Assembly: GCA_016713365.1 (NCBI GenBank)
Contig: JADJPG010000033.1
Location: 1 to 64,000 of the forward strand
DNA: 64,000 nucleotides
Reading direction: 5' to 3'
Source of the DNA: Verrucomicrobiota bacterium
Lineage (GTDB): Bacteria > Verrucomicrobiota > Verrucomicrobiia > Limisphaerales > JADJPG01
Under the pieces are notes generated by a model. That model saw nothing but the letters and a program-made list of their open reading frames with translations. It searched no databases and was not told the DNA's origin. Both the position numbers and the translations under genes were made by a program. This document shows positions 1 to 9,030 of this stretch, piece by piece. Numbering within the stretch: position 1 is the first letter of the stretch; each line of letters opens with the position of its first letter.

Positions 1-4
1 AATG

Positions 5-2920
5 CTATTTCAGCGTCTGCAAATACGCCTGGATATCCGCCAGCTCCTGCGCGTTGAAGATGTCGCCCATCGGCGGCATCGGCGAGACACCCGACGCTTC
101 GTAACCCTTCGCCAGCACCTTGCTCGGTTCCAGCAAACTCTCGCGGATGTATTCCGGCGTCACACGCGACGCGATGCCGTCCAGCGCCGGACCAACCGTG
201 CTTCCCTGCCCCTTCAACTGATGGCAGAGCACGCACGCGGCGACGTGCTTGTGGAAGATGTGATCTCCGCGCTTCACGTCACCGACGATGTTCTGCGCAC
301 CGGCCTCATCCGCCGGCAGCAATTCACACAGCTTCACGTCATCGAAGTAACCTTCACCGCGCGCGACGTGCAGCACATTGATCGAGGAACGCGTCAGCCG
401 ACCGCTGTTGTAATCCACCTCCACGTAAGTCCAGTCACCATCGCGACGCACCTGCTCCGTCTCGGCGCGACCGATGTGATCGTTGAAACTGATCTTGCCG
501 CGCAATCCGCCGCGGCCCTTCACCCAGCCCGACAGGCGGTACATCGTGTTCGTCTTCAATTCCACGTCCGCGTAGAGGCTCGTGTCTGCGTCGCCGCGCG
601 TGATGCACCGCACCGCCTTCGCGCCGCTCTTGAACTGTTCCGGGCCGGTGACGACGGACCACTCCGCGGCCGTGTTCGCCGGGCGCCCGCCGTAGTCGCG
701 ACGCTTCCAGGCTTCCGGCAAACCATCCGCACCCGCCGTTTCAAAGCCCGGGTTCGGCAGCAGATTTGGACCTTCCTTGAACGCCTCCGCCTTGTGCTTC
801 TTCATCAGCAGCCGCGTCGCTTCGTTCAACCACTCGTCCGAGCGATGCTCCGGCTTCTTCGCCAAGCTCGCGACGACCGTCTGAATCTCCGAAGTCGTCG
901 CAAATTCCGCGAGCTTCACCATGGCCGCCTTGCGCGTGATCAGATCCGGATCGCTTACCACACCTGCGCTGAAGTAAATCGCCTTCGCCTTGTCATCGTT
1001 GCCGAGAGCGCGCGTCGCATTGCGGCGCAACTCAGAACTCTTCGAGAGCAACGCCGTCTTGTGCGTTTCGTCGTCGAGTTTGCCGAGACCGTGCAGCGTC
1101 CATAGTGCATGAATCGCGCCGATGCCCGGCTCCTTCGCCGTGACCATCTGCTTGAGCGCATCCGTCGCGTCCGTCTTCCTGCCTTCCACCAACAATCGCT
1201 GCGCCGTCAGACGCCAGAGCGGATTGTCGTTGTTCAATGCCTTCACGAGATCGCCGGTCGAAGCGCCCTTGAGCGAGGCAATCGCCGGCTTCTGCGCCTT
1301 CTCCCACACCACGCGATAGATGCGGCCGCGGGCGTGATCGCGCAGCGGATTCTCGTGCGCACCGCCGACGCCAGTCTTCGCATCGTAACCGCCGCTCCGC
1401 ACGCTCGGAGTTGGGTTGTGCTGGATGATGAAGTTCTGCCAGTCCGCGAACCACACCGAGCCGTCCGGTCCGACTTCCGCAAACACGGGCGACATCCATT
1501 CATCGCTGCTCGCGACGAGATTGAAGCCGTCCTTCGCCGTGTAACCCGCGCCGCTGCGCTTCACATCCATCAGCGCGATGTTCTTCATCGTCGGCTCGCA
1601 CACCATCGCCATGCCTTGCAACCGCGCCGGCATGTTCGCCGAGTAAATGAACGCGCTGCCCGCCGCCGCCGTGTAGCCGCCGAAGACGTCCACCTGCCGG
1701 AAGTTCGGCGTGATCGTGTGACACTTGTCTTCTACGTTAATCTTCTTCGCCGTCATCACGCGCATGCCGCGCGGAGCCGCGTTGGCCGGAATGCCGCCGT
1801 AGAAAATCGGCGCGCCATTCGCCGTGCCGCCGAATTGATCGCCAGCGTCATTCGCGCTGTGACCCCAGGAGTTGTTCGAGAACTGATGGAGGAACTCGAG
1901 CGCCGAACCGTCCGCCTTGAAGCGATACGTGCCCTGCGCGAAGCGCTTCATGTCGCCGCCGATCTCGCCATTGAAACCAGAGTAACCAACGCAGCCGTAG
2001 AGCCAGTTGTCGTAGCCGTAGTGCAGATTGTTCGCTTGGGCGTGCGTGTCGCCGATGCCCCAGCCGGTCATGATTTCCTTGCGCACATCCGCCTTGTCGT
2101 CGCCGTCCGTGTCCGCGAGGAACAGGAAGCGCGGCGGCTGCGAGACAATGATGCCGCCGTTCACGAAGACGAGGCTGGTGGGGATGTTCAACTTGTCCGC
2201 GAAGACCGTGAACTTGTCCGCCTTGCCGTCGCCGTCGGTGTCCTCGCAGATCTTGATCGAGTCATTGCCTTCGCCCGTGCGCTTCACCTCGTGTGGATAA
2301 TCCCGCGTCTCCACGACCCAGCAGCGCCCGCGCTCGTCCCACGCGAAGGCGATGGGCTTGGCGATGTCCGGCTCAGCCGCGAACAGTTCGAGGCGCATGT
2401 CCACCGGCACCTGCGTGCGTTCCTTGCTGCCCTTCACCGAGAGCGGCTCCACGTAGGTGATCGCCTCGGGACGCCGCTCGTAGTTGGCGACGTTCGGATT
2501 CGCCTCGCGCTTCTCCGGCTCACGCTGGGCGAGGAATGCCTCCCAATCTTTCTTCCGCGCGTCACCGATCGCCGCGAGCACCTTCTCGCGCAGGCTGCCC
2601 GCCCAGGTCTTCTCGCCGCCGCTGAAATCTCCCGTGACCACGCGCTTAGCATCGGCCGCCGTCAGCGATTTGAAGTCATCCTTCGGCGCGTCGAGCAGCA
2701 CGGCATCGAACTTCGCGATCCACTCCGGCGTCACGATGCTCGGGTCCGATGTGTAATCGAACCAGATCGCGTCACGACCCAGATCACGCATGATCGCATG
2801 CGCGTGTTTCGCGGAATCCGTGCCGTCCTTGCCGAGATGCAGCACGCGGATCGGGCCCGAAGCAGCGGTGGCGATGGTCGCCGTGAGGACTGTAAACGCC
2901 AGAGTGGTCAGCAATTTCAT
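5..2920 (-). CDS. PVC-type dehydrogenase / HEAT / cytochrome c multidomain protein
   Basis: Complete 971-residue secreted protein with an N-terminal signal peptide. Seen in order: a ThuA-like start (about 20-110); a propeller-like PVC 'membrane-bound dehydrogenase' region from about 170 to 540 that opens with VDMRLELFAAEPDIAKP and holds two Ca-loop-like DTDGD stretches; a HEAT-like helical part (about 545-700); a galactose-binding-like module starting NLLPNPGFE (about 715-865); and a C-terminal cytochrome c with CVLCH at 896-900 and Met-rich SPMPPMGD as likely distal ligand. The family is typical of Planctomycetes and Verrucomicrobia and is presumed to pass electrons from sugar or organic oxidation to the respiratory chain; the substrate is unknown. 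It lies 50 bases downstream of a Gfo/Idh oxidoreductase on the same strand, a common pairing in these phyla, so the two probably share a transcript. Confidence 0.9.
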   Translation of the reverse strand: MKLLTTLAFTVLTATIATAASGPIRVLHLGKDGTDSAKHAHAIMRDLGRDAIWFDYTSDPSIVTPEWIAKFDAVLLDAPKDDFKSLTAADAKRVVTGDFSGGEKTWAGSLREKVLAAIGDARKKDWEAFLAQREPEKREANPNVANYERRPEAITYVEPLSVKGSKERTQVPVDMRLELFAAEPDIAKPIAFAWDERGRCWVVETRDYPHEVKRTGEGNDSIKICEDTDGDGKADKFTVFADKLNIPTSLVFVNGGIIVSQPPRFLFLADTDGDDKADVRKEIMTGWGIGDTHAQANNLHYGYDNWLYGCVGYSGFNGEIGGDMKRFAQGTYRFKADGSALEFLHQFSNNSWGHSANDAGDQFGGTANGAPIFYGGIPANAAPRGMRVMTAKKINVEDKCHTITPNFRQVDVFGGYTAAAGSAFIYSANMPARLQGMAMVCEPTMKNIALMDVKRSGAGYTAKDGFNLVASSDEWMSPVFAEVGPDGSVWFADWQNFIIQHNPTPSVRSGGYDAKTGVGGAHENPLRDHARGRIYRVVWEKAQKPAIASLKGASTGDLVKALNNDNPLWRLTAQRLLVEGRKTDATDALKQMVTAKEPGIGAIHALWTLHGLGKLDDETHKTALLSKSSELRRNATRALGNDDKAKAIYFSAGVVSDPDLITRKAAMVKLAEFATTSEIQTVVASLAKKPEHRSDEWLNEATRLLMKKHKAEAFKEGPNLLPNPGFETAGADGLPEAWKRRDYGGRPANTAAEWSVVTGPEQFKSGAKAVRCITRGDADTSLYADVELKTNTMYRLSGWVKGRGGLRGKISFNDHIGRAETEQVRRDGDWTYVEVDYNSGRLTRSSINVLHVARGEGYFDDVKLCELLPADEAGAQNIVGDVKRGDHIFHKHVAACVLCHQLKGQGSTVGPALDGIASRVTPEYIRESLLEPSKVLAKGYEASGVSPMPPMGDIFNAQELADIQAYLQTLK

Positions 2921-2970
2921 GGGTATTCGTCGGAGATTTGGTTCAGTTCAGCGCACGATGTCAACGCTGC

Positions 2971-4098
2971 TTACACCGTGAAGGCGGGCAGCTTGACGAT
3001 CTTGCCGCCCTGCAGCGCGGACTCGTGCGAGCACAGGCCCACGCACGTCCAGTTGGCCGATTGCTTCGCGTTCGGGAACGGGTCGCGGTCTTCGACGAGC
3101 GCCATCGCGAATTCGTTCGCCAGGTGCGGATGACTCCCGCCGTGTCCGCTGCCTTGCGTGAACGAGAGGTGCGTCTTCTTGCTCGAGTCATACACGCCTT
3201 GCGTCGTGTACTTCGCAATGCTCTTGGGCAGGCGCTTGGCAAAGTCCGGGCACTTCACCGTCTTCGGAATCTTCGGTTCGGGAAGCTTGGCCGTGTGCAT
3301 CACCAGCGGCTCGTGTTCGATCAGCGGCCATTCCACGGACGCTTTGCTGCCGTAGACGTCGATGCTCTCGCGATACTGCCGCGCCGTGTCGAAGAGCGAG
3401 CGGATGATGCGCGCGTTCACGTCCGTGCCCGCGAACTTGATGTGCGAGGTCTCGACCGCGAACGGCGATTTGTAGTGCTTGATCAGTTCCTTGCGAATCG
3501 TGCCGGAGCCGAAGCACGACACGTATTCCGCCGGCTTGCCGATCAGTCCCGCGACCGGTCCCACGCAATGCGTCGCATACCACATCGGCGGCAGGCCGGG
3601 CCAGTAATTCGGCCAGCCGTCCATGTCCTGCTGATGGCTCGCCTGCACGAACTGCAGCTTGCCGAGCTTGCCGTCATCCAGCAGCTCTTTCATGAACAGG
3701 TATTCGCGCGCATACACGACGGTCTCCATCATCATGTATTTGAGCCCGGTCTTCTTCACGAGCTCGACGATCTTTTTGCAGTCCTCGATGTTCGTGGCCA
3801 TCGGCACCGTGCAGGCCACGTGCTTGCCGGCCTTCAACGCCGCGATGCTCATCCAGCCGTGATCCGGAATCGGCGAGTTGATGTGCACGACGTCGATCGC
3901 GGGATCCTTCAGCATCGCGTTGAAGTCGGTATAGCGCTTCTCGACGCCGAAGTAGTCGCCCACGCTGTTGAGCTTGTCCTCGTTGCGCTGGCAGATGGCG
4001 TAGCAGTCCGTGTAAGGATGCTTCTGCCACAGCGGAATGAACTCCGCCCCAAAGCCCAGACCGACCACGGCGACGTTGAATTTCTTTTTGCTGGTCAT
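2971..4098 (-). CDS. Gfo/Idh/MocA family oxidoreductase with altered EKP motif
   Basis: 375 residues. An N-terminal Rossmann fold is visible with the dinucleotide-binding loop VVGLGFGAEFIP near residues 10-20, followed by the C-terminal alpha/beta domain of sugar dehydrogenases. No signal peptide or Tat motif is visible, so the protein should be cytoplasmic. In this family the EKP motif supplies a catalytic Lys. Here the aligned stretch reads AGKHVACTVPMATN, so Val98 stands where the Lys is expected; the reading was checked on the DNA at 3802-3810. Family-level function is NAD(P)-dependent oxidation or reduction of a sugar or cyclitol; the substrate cannot be told. It is followed after 50 bases by the PVC dehydrogenase-cytochrome gene and preceded by a GYF/prepilin-like gene. 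Confidence 0.9.
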   Translation of the reverse strand: MTSKKKFNVAVVGLGFGAEFIPLWQKHPYTDCYAICQRNEDKLNSVGDYFGVEKRYTDFNAMLKDPAIDVVHINSPIPDHGWMSIAALKAGKHVACTVPMATNIEDCKKIVELVKKTGLKYMMMETVVYAREYLFMKELLDDGKLGKLQFVQASHQQDMDGWPNYWPGLPPMWYATHCVGPVAGLIGKPAEYVSCFGSGTIRKELIKHYKSPFAVETSHIKFAGTDVNARIIRSLFDTARQYRESIDVYGSKASVEWPLIEHEPLVMHTAKLPEPKIPKTVKCPDFAKRLPKSIAKYTTQGVYDSSKKTHLSFTQGSGHGGSHPHLANEFAMALVEDRDPFPNAKQSANWTCVGLCSHESALQGGKIVKLPAFTV

Positions 4099-4203
4099 AG
4101 TGGTCCGGAGTCTGGCGTCGCCCGCACCACCACGCCATGAGGCTTTGCGCTTTTTAGATGAGAAGTTTTACCAGAACTTGCGACGCGCAACGGTGCCACG
4201 AAC

Positions 4204-5040
4204 TCACCGAGCCGGACGCGTTGGGCGACGCCCACCCATCATCACTCTGCCATCGCCCATTCCTTCGTTCCCGTGAATCGGACAACGAAAGACCACGACT
4301 TGGGCCGCCTCGTTCTCCGCTATGCCGGGCTGGAGATACTCGTAGGAAACATCCGCCTCGCTGAAGAGCGACCAATCAGAAACTCTCACCTCGTTTCCAT
4401 CGCCGGGACACACGAAGACCTTCGGCGTCGCTACCTCGTTGCTCATCGAGAGGAAACTGGGCGGGAATTTTTCATTATGATCGTTCGCCCACATCCGTGC
4501 GGCGAGGCCGATCTGTTTCATGTTGTTCACGCATGAGATTCGCTGGGCCTTGTCCTTCGCCTTCGCCAGCGCGGGGAGAAGCAATCCCGCCAGAACAGGA
4601 ACCATGATGAAACTCACGTAGCCCAAGACGAACCCAGCCGTCGCCAGCCCGCCCCCGCCATACTCGTTCGGACTTCTCCGGTTACGACTGTGCGCGATAT
4701 GGCCGAGGATAATCGCCGGCAGGCTCGCGATGATCGGGCAACCCACCATGGAAAGAATTCCCAGCACCAAACTCGCAACGGCCATTCCCGACTTGGGTTT
4801 CGGCGGCAACGTCGGCGGTACGGCACCCGTCATGGGTGGTGGAGCCGCGGACGCGGCGCCCTGCTTCGCGGCCAGGTCGGAGCCGAATTCCATGAAGTCC
4901 GACAGCGGACGCCATTCCGGAACGCCCTCGGCTTGCACCAACGTCCTCGCTGTCACGCGGCCCTGGCGAATCCAGTCTCGAATCACCTCGGCGGCAACGG
5001 GTCCATACTCCTTCTGATCGGCTCCTTGGATTTTATACAT
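4204..5040 (-). CDS. GYF_2 / DUF4190 membrane protein with prepilin-like C-terminal region
   Basis: 278 residues from the ATG at 5040. A purine-rich AAGGAAGG stands upstream of this ATG, and the 35 residues that a farther start would add look non-coding, so this start is preferred. Residues 1-60 (YKIQGADQKEYGPV...IRDWIRQGRVTA) form a GYF_2/DUF4339 domain. A Pro-rich linker leads to two hydrophobic segments typical of DUF4190 (about 85-165). The rest (LLPALAKAKDKAQRISCVNN) resembles the tail of DUF1559-type prepilins of PVC bacteria, ending in an H-x6-DG motif (HGNEGMGDG). The likely place is the inner membrane. The role is unknown; GYF_2 domains are thought to bind peptides. Members of this composition are frequent in Verrucomicrobiota. 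Confidence 0.75.
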   Translation of the reverse strand: MYKIQGADQKEYGPVAAEVIRDWIRQGRVTARTLVQAEGVPEWRPLSDFMEFGSDLAAKQGAASAAPPPMTGAVPPTLPPKPKSGMAVASLVLGILSMVGCPIIASLPAIILGHIAHSRNRRSPNEYGGGGLATAGFVLGYVSFIMVPVLAGLLLPALAKAKDKAQRISCVNNMKQIGLAARMWANDHNEKFPPSFLSMSNEVATPKVFVCPGDGNEVRVSDWSLFSEADVSYEYLQPGIAENEAAQVVVFRCPIHGNEGMGDGRVMMGGRRPTRPAR

Positions 5041-5155
5041 GGTAGTGGTCTTGGTTTCCTTCCTTTGACCTCGCTCCGCCTCCCCTGTCACGCACAAAAG
5101 CACCGCTCGAAGGATCCATCGACCCTGTGGAGGAAGCGTCGCCAAAATCGACCGT

Positions 5156-5236
5156 GGTAGGGCGAGAATTGGGAACTAGACGAACCTCTTCAGACGATCC
5201 AACCCTTGCGGCGCGCGCGGAGCGACGCGCCCTACC
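5156..5236. repeat. 81-bp intergenic element with inverted 9-bp ends
   Basis: The ends are GGTAGGGCG (5156-5164) and its exact inverse CGCCCTACC (5228-5236). The right half carries a GC palindrome-rich stretch (GCGGCGCGCGCGGAGCGACGC). It lies between a membrane-protein gene and the DciA-like gene. Size, GC-rich core and mirrored ends suggest a small non-coding dispersed element. No second full copy was noticed in this window, so its repeated nature is inferred. Confidence 0.45.
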
Positions 5237-5303
5237 GTTTTCCGCCAACGATATCTGACGGCCACCGTCTCCCCCAATCCGCCCAGCGGACAGTGACGCT
5301 CCG

Positions 5304-5708
5304 TCAACCCACACGAAACGAAATGCGCTGGATCACCTCGCGGCCGAAGCTCGTCTGCAGACGGTCGAGAATCTCCTTCCGGCGATAGCGCACGATCTCG
5401 TCCAGCCACACGCTGCTGTCCACCGTCACGAAGAGCGTGCCCTTGTTCACGCCCGTGGGCTGGGCGTGGGCGGTGATGGTGGGATCGATCAGGTGTTGCC
5501 ACACGCGCAGGATCTCCGATTCGCCCTGGCGTTTGTCCATGCGCAGCTTCGAAAGAATCTGCGGCATCACATCGCCCACGGCCTTGGCTGGACGCTCGCG
5601 AATCCGCTCCAGTGGCGCGAGATCAATGCCCCGCAAATCCGCCAGCGCGCGTTCCTTCGGAGAACGCTTCGGCGGACCCAGCGGCGGAATGAATCGCGGC
5701 GGTCGCAT
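5304..5708 (-). CDS. DUF721 / DciA-like protein
   Basis: 134 residues from the ATG at 5708 (a TTG lies one codon upstream). The C-terminal half, from VWQHLIDPTITAHAQPTGV through GTLFVTVDSSVWLDEIVRYR to the end, matches the DUF721 fold, where a short KH-like domain binds nucleic acid and, in DciA proteins, helps load the replicative helicase. The N-terminus is basic and Pro-rich. In many bacteria this family sits near replication genes; here its neighbours give no such hint. It is probably cytoplasmic. The family assignment is fairly safe; a role in helicase loading is inferred from DciA and not shown by the sequence. Confidence 0.75.
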   Translation of the reverse strand: MRPPRFIPPLGPPKRSPKERALADLRGIDLAPLERIRERPAKAVGDVMPQILSKLRMDKRQGESEILRVWQHLIDPTITAHAQPTGVNKGTLFVTVDSSVWLDEIVRYRRKEILDRLQTSFGREVIQRISFRVG

Positions 5709-5720
5709 CAACCGGAATAG

Positions 5721-5760
5721 TTAACCACGGACGGACGCGGATGAACACGGATTTAAGACA
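5721..5760. repeat. Degenerate ACGGA/CACGGAT short-repeat tract
   Basis: The tract reads as imperfect units around ACGGACG, CGGATGAACA and CGGATTTAAG. The 17-mer at 5740-5756 recurs with one mismatch at 47581-47597 inside the trpA reading frame. This type of ACGGATGAACACGGAT tract is a familiar intergenic repeat in several phyla. It sits just upstream of the DciA-like start on the minus strand. Confidence 0.6.
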
Positions 5761-5788
5761 CCAAGCACGACTCAGAAAGCGCTGCGAG

Positions 5789-6781
5789 TCATTCATCCAC
5801 GGTCGTGAACTGTTGTCCGCCGAGATACCTCAGACGCTTTCGAGTCTCCAGATCGTAGATTTGTAGATTAGAAAGCGGGTCTCCCTCACCGCCGCCGGGA
5901 CGCAAACGACATCGATGCTCCACATAAGAAGCAAGCGCATCGAAGGATTCGTAGGAAGCGGCGCTGAGCTTGGCTGGAGTTTCATCGCAGAGAACGACGC
6001 AGTAACGAGAGACTGTTCGATCAGTTCGGCTAAAAGCTGGCGGCACCACGAAAGACTTCGCCTCGCAGAGCGCCAGTGCCCGAGTCCGATATTCGTCCGA
6101 TGTGAGATGCGGCGCTGCGTTCGCGTAACGAGTTCTGTGTAACTGCAGTCGCTCCGCAGCACCGGGGTCAGTCACCACTTTGAGTGGGTGGAATGAAACC
6201 CATCCAGAAACGCGTGCTTGAAGCCAGTCCTTCATGGCGTCATCCACTATCGGCGGCCCACCAAAGGACGATCGGAAAAAGCCACCACAGAACGAATCCT
6301 CCACCAACAAAACATCCTGTCCACCATTTGTCGCACCGCCTGCACTGTCCAGCCAATGGGCAAATACGACGGGAAACTCTTCAAAAACGACCTCCCACGC
6401 AGGAACCATTCTGCGCGCAGTCTCCTCCGAGTGCTTTTGGTCCTTCAGGTAGTTTCCCGGTTCTCCACCGACTGGTCTTTGCTTTGGTTGCGAAGCCCTT
6501 TTGTCCCAGGAATGCCAATCAACTGGTATAACCTTGTCCCAGACCGTTGCGCGAAATCTGACCTGCGAGGCAGCAGCATTCTCCAGCTCTGATTTCAGTT
6601 CCTCCGAGACAACCACAATATCGCCTGATGATCCGGAGGGAAAACTGATTGGCGGAAGGAATGGACCTGAGCGATGAAGCAAAGCTGGGCTGTCCAGCCC
6701 CTCTCTACGATAAAATCCTGATACGAGTACGTCGCCGTAGTCGCCCCAGAGATCCACTTGTTTGAGCACGAACAGATTCAC
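5789..6781 (-). CDS. Uncharacterised 330-residue protein, low GC
   Basis: The gene begins with a GTG at 6781, the first start after an in-frame stop, and ends VDE. I do not recognise the family with confidence. No signal peptide or membrane segment is visible, so it is probably cytoplasmic. The N-terminal part has a pattern (DIVVVSEELKSELENAAAS, then VRFRATVWDKVIPVDW) loosely like the Imm11/DUF1629 class of immunity-type proteins, where a 'vs..l...le' helix precedes a strand ending in a Trp; this is only a resemblance. Several Trp and Cys residues are spread through the middle. Base composition is visibly lower in GC than its neighbours, which suggests transfer. No toxin partner is seen beside it. 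Confidence 0.6.
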   Translation of the reverse strand: MNLFVLKQVDLWGDYGDVLVSGFYRREGLDSPALLHRSGPFLPPISFPSGSSGDIVVVSEELKSELENAAASQVRFRATVWDKVIPVDWHSWDKRASQPKQRPVGGEPGNYLKDQKHSEETARRMVPAWEVVFEEFPVVFAHWLDSAGGATNGGQDVLLVEDSFCGGFFRSSFGGPPIVDDAMKDWLQARVSGWVSFHPLKVVTDPGAAERLQLHRTRYANAAPHLTSDEYRTRALALCEAKSFVVPPAFSRTDRTVSRYCVVLCDETPAKLSAASYESFDALASYVEHRCRLRPGGGEGDPLSNLQIYDLETRKRLRYLGGQQFTTVDE

Positions 6782-6900
6782 ACGCTAAAATCAGGTCGCA
6801 TGGATCGACTTCATTGAACGGGGTAGCGATTCCACCATAGCAAATGCAAGCTGCAACCGTCTCAACTCGCGCGAGCCTGCCACCCACTTCAAATTTCCCC

Positions 6901-8958
6901 TCACCCCGCCGACACATTCTCATCCAGCACCAGGACGCCGTGCGGCGGCAGGTCGTAGTTGCCGGTGAAGGTCTTGCCGGAAAGGAAATCGTGCATCGGC
7001 TTGTAGAACGGGATGCGCACCGGCGAGTTCTGGTGGTTGATAAGAAAGAAGATCTTCGAGTTCCCCTTCTGGCGCAAGCTCACCTCGACGGTGTCCGGCA
7101 CCTTGAGCAGCGGGTTGATGCCGCAAAGCTGGCGGATCCACACCGCCAGATCGTGGTAGAACGGCTGGTTGCTCATCGTGCCGATGTAGATCGCCCGGCC
7201 GTTTCCGAACTGGTTCGTGGTGATCGCCGGGCGTCCCGCGTAGAACTCCTTTGCGTAGGTGCCGATGACCTGGCAGCCCTTCGGCTCGATGATGTCGCAC
7301 CAATATTTCGCCGGGTGCATGTGCGTGGCGCTGAACGCGCCCTTGAGGATGAGATGGTTCTCCTCGCCCGGCGGCAGCGGATCGAACTCCAGCACTTCCA
7401 GCCCGAACAGGTCCGTCATGTCATGCGGAATGCCGGAGTCCGGCGCGATGTGATGCTCGTCGATGAGGCCCGTGTTGAAGGTCGCGATCAAGGTGCCGCC
7501 GTTCTGCACGTAGAGCTTGAGCAGGTCCGCCTCGCCGCCGGACATCAATTGCAGCGAGGGCGCGATGACGACCTTGTATTTGGAGAGATCCTCCGCCGGC
7601 CGCGCGAAGTCGACGGGAATGTTCCGGTCATGCAGCGCGTTGTAGAACATCTGCATGTGTTCCCGCTGGCGGAAGTGCTTGTTCGGCTGCTTCACGCATT
7701 CGAGATTCCACTCATTGTCGTGGCTGAGGAGAATGCACGCCTCGGCCACCACCTTAGTATCCTTGAGCACCGGAGCGAGGCGTTTGATCTCCTGGCCGAT
7801 TTCCTTGATCTCCTGAAACGTGCGGTTCTGGCCGCGTCCGTCATGCGTCAGCACACCGCCGTAAAACTTCTCGGACCCGATGCGCGGCTGGCGCCAGAGG
7901 AAGTAGAGCACGCCGGCAGCGCCGCGCGAAATCAACTGGTAGGTGAACATCCGCACCACGCCGGGGCGCACGAGGGAGTTCACGTCCTGCCAATCCACCG
8001 CGCCGGCTTTTTGTTCGATCACCCAGAAGCCCGAGTCGCCGTCCGGCGTCTTGATGCCCGCCTTCTTCAGCGAGCGCAGCATGTCGATCTCGCACGCCAT
8101 CTCGGCGGACTTGGACTTGATGGTCGCGTTGCTGTCGATGGAGACGAAGTCCAGCACCTCCGCCATGTCGAAATGATCGAAGTGCCGCGTGAGCGCGCGG
8201 AGGTTTTGCGTCACGGGAATGGTCGGCGTCAGTTCGCGCAACAGCTCCGCCTGCATCCGCGCGTAGGCCACGATGGTGTCGCTACAGAAGCGCATCCAGT
8301 CGAGCACCAGCGCCGGGTTGTGGACCGTCGGAGCGCGCATCGGCATCGGGACGTCTTCGAACTTTGTCACCGTCTGCGCCCAGAAGCGCGTGCCCATCAT
8401 GTCGTTCAAGCGCTCGATGGTTTCGTACTTCGCTTTCAACCACGCATGCCAGTCGCGCCGCGTTTCGTCGTTGAACGATGCTTCGGTATTGTGACCGCCC
8501 AGGCCGTTGTCGATCTGCCACGCGATGAGCTGCGGATGTTTCCCGAGCGCTTCCGCCAGCGCGCGCACGATGCGTTTGGAGTATTCCCAATACACATCGC
8601 TGTTCATGCAATAGGCGCGGCGCGTGCCTTCGTGCAGCGTCTGACCGCGGTCGTCCTTCGGCAAAATCTCCGGATGCTTCTTCGCCAGCCACACGGGCGG
8701 CGCGGCGGTGGGTGTGCCGAGCACGACCTTGATGCCGGCCTTCGCGAAGAGATCCATCGCGCGATGCATCCAGTCGAAATTGTATTTGCCCTCCTCCGGC
8801 TCGTAGAGACCCCACGCGAATTCGCCCATGCGGACGACGTTTACGCCGGCTTCCACCATCAGCTCCACATCTCGCTGCCAACGCGCTTCGGGATTTTCTG
8901 CAGTGCCTGCATAGGGATAGACCCAATGCTCCGGATGGTAGTCGACGCCGAAATACAT
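6901..8958 (-). CDS. GH42 beta-galactosidase-family protein lacking the acid/base Glu
   Basis: 685 residues, close to the usual GH42 length. Seen: N-terminal TIM barrel from FGVDYHPEHW (residues 3-12), VNVVRMGEFAWGLYEPEEG (39-57), the nucleophile region VIEQKAGAVDW with Glu315, then the trimerisation-like A4 domain and a short C-terminal beta domain. In active GH42 enzymes the acid/base Glu follows IDN (IDNE-F/Y-G). Here the stretch is WQIDNGLGG, and the codon at 8503-8505 reads GGC, giving Gly152. The protein may therefore be inactive, use another residue or nucleophile rescue, or bind sugars. No signal peptide is seen, so it should act in the cytoplasm. It stands alone on its strand between unrelated genes, with a small inverted repeat in front of it. 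Confidence 0.88.
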   Translation of the reverse strand: MYFGVDYHPEHWVYPYAGTAENPEARWQRDVELMVEAGVNVVRMGEFAWGLYEPEEGKYNFDWMHRAMDLFAKAGIKVVLGTPTAAPPVWLAKKHPEILPKDDRGQTLHEGTRRAYCMNSDVYWEYSKRIVRALAEALGKHPQLIAWQIDNGLGGHNTEASFNDETRRDWHAWLKAKYETIERLNDMMGTRFWAQTVTKFEDVPMPMRAPTVHNPALVLDWMRFCSDTIVAYARMQAELLRELTPTIPVTQNLRALTRHFDHFDMAEVLDFVSIDSNATIKSKSAEMACEIDMLRSLKKAGIKTPDGDSGFWVIEQKAGAVDWQDVNSLVRPGVVRMFTYQLISRGAAGVLYFLWRQPRIGSEKFYGGVLTHDGRGQNRTFQEIKEIGQEIKRLAPVLKDTKVVAEACILLSHDNEWNLECVKQPNKHFRQREHMQMFYNALHDRNIPVDFARPAEDLSKYKVVIAPSLQLMSGGEADLLKLYVQNGGTLIATFNTGLIDEHHIAPDSGIPHDMTDLFGLEVLEFDPLPPGEENHLILKGAFSATHMHPAKYWCDIIEPKGCQVIGTYAKEFYAGRPAITTNQFGNGRAIYIGTMSNQPFYHDLAVWIRQLCGINPLLKVPDTVEVSLRQKGNSKIFFLINHQNSPVRIPFYKPMHDFLSGKTFTGNYDLPPHGVLVLDENVSAG

Positions 8959-9030
8959 GGTGAGGCTTGGTTATTTTCTGTCGCTAATCTAGGCGAGGTC
9001 GAGTGGCAGGCAACTGAAATGATGGGGAAC

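Noticed and set aside
1109..3133. 674-residue open frame on the plus strand
   Set aside because: It lies opposite the PVC cytochrome and Gfo/Idh genes, is rich in Arg and His and has no recognisable motif, as expected for an antisense shadow in high-GC DNA.
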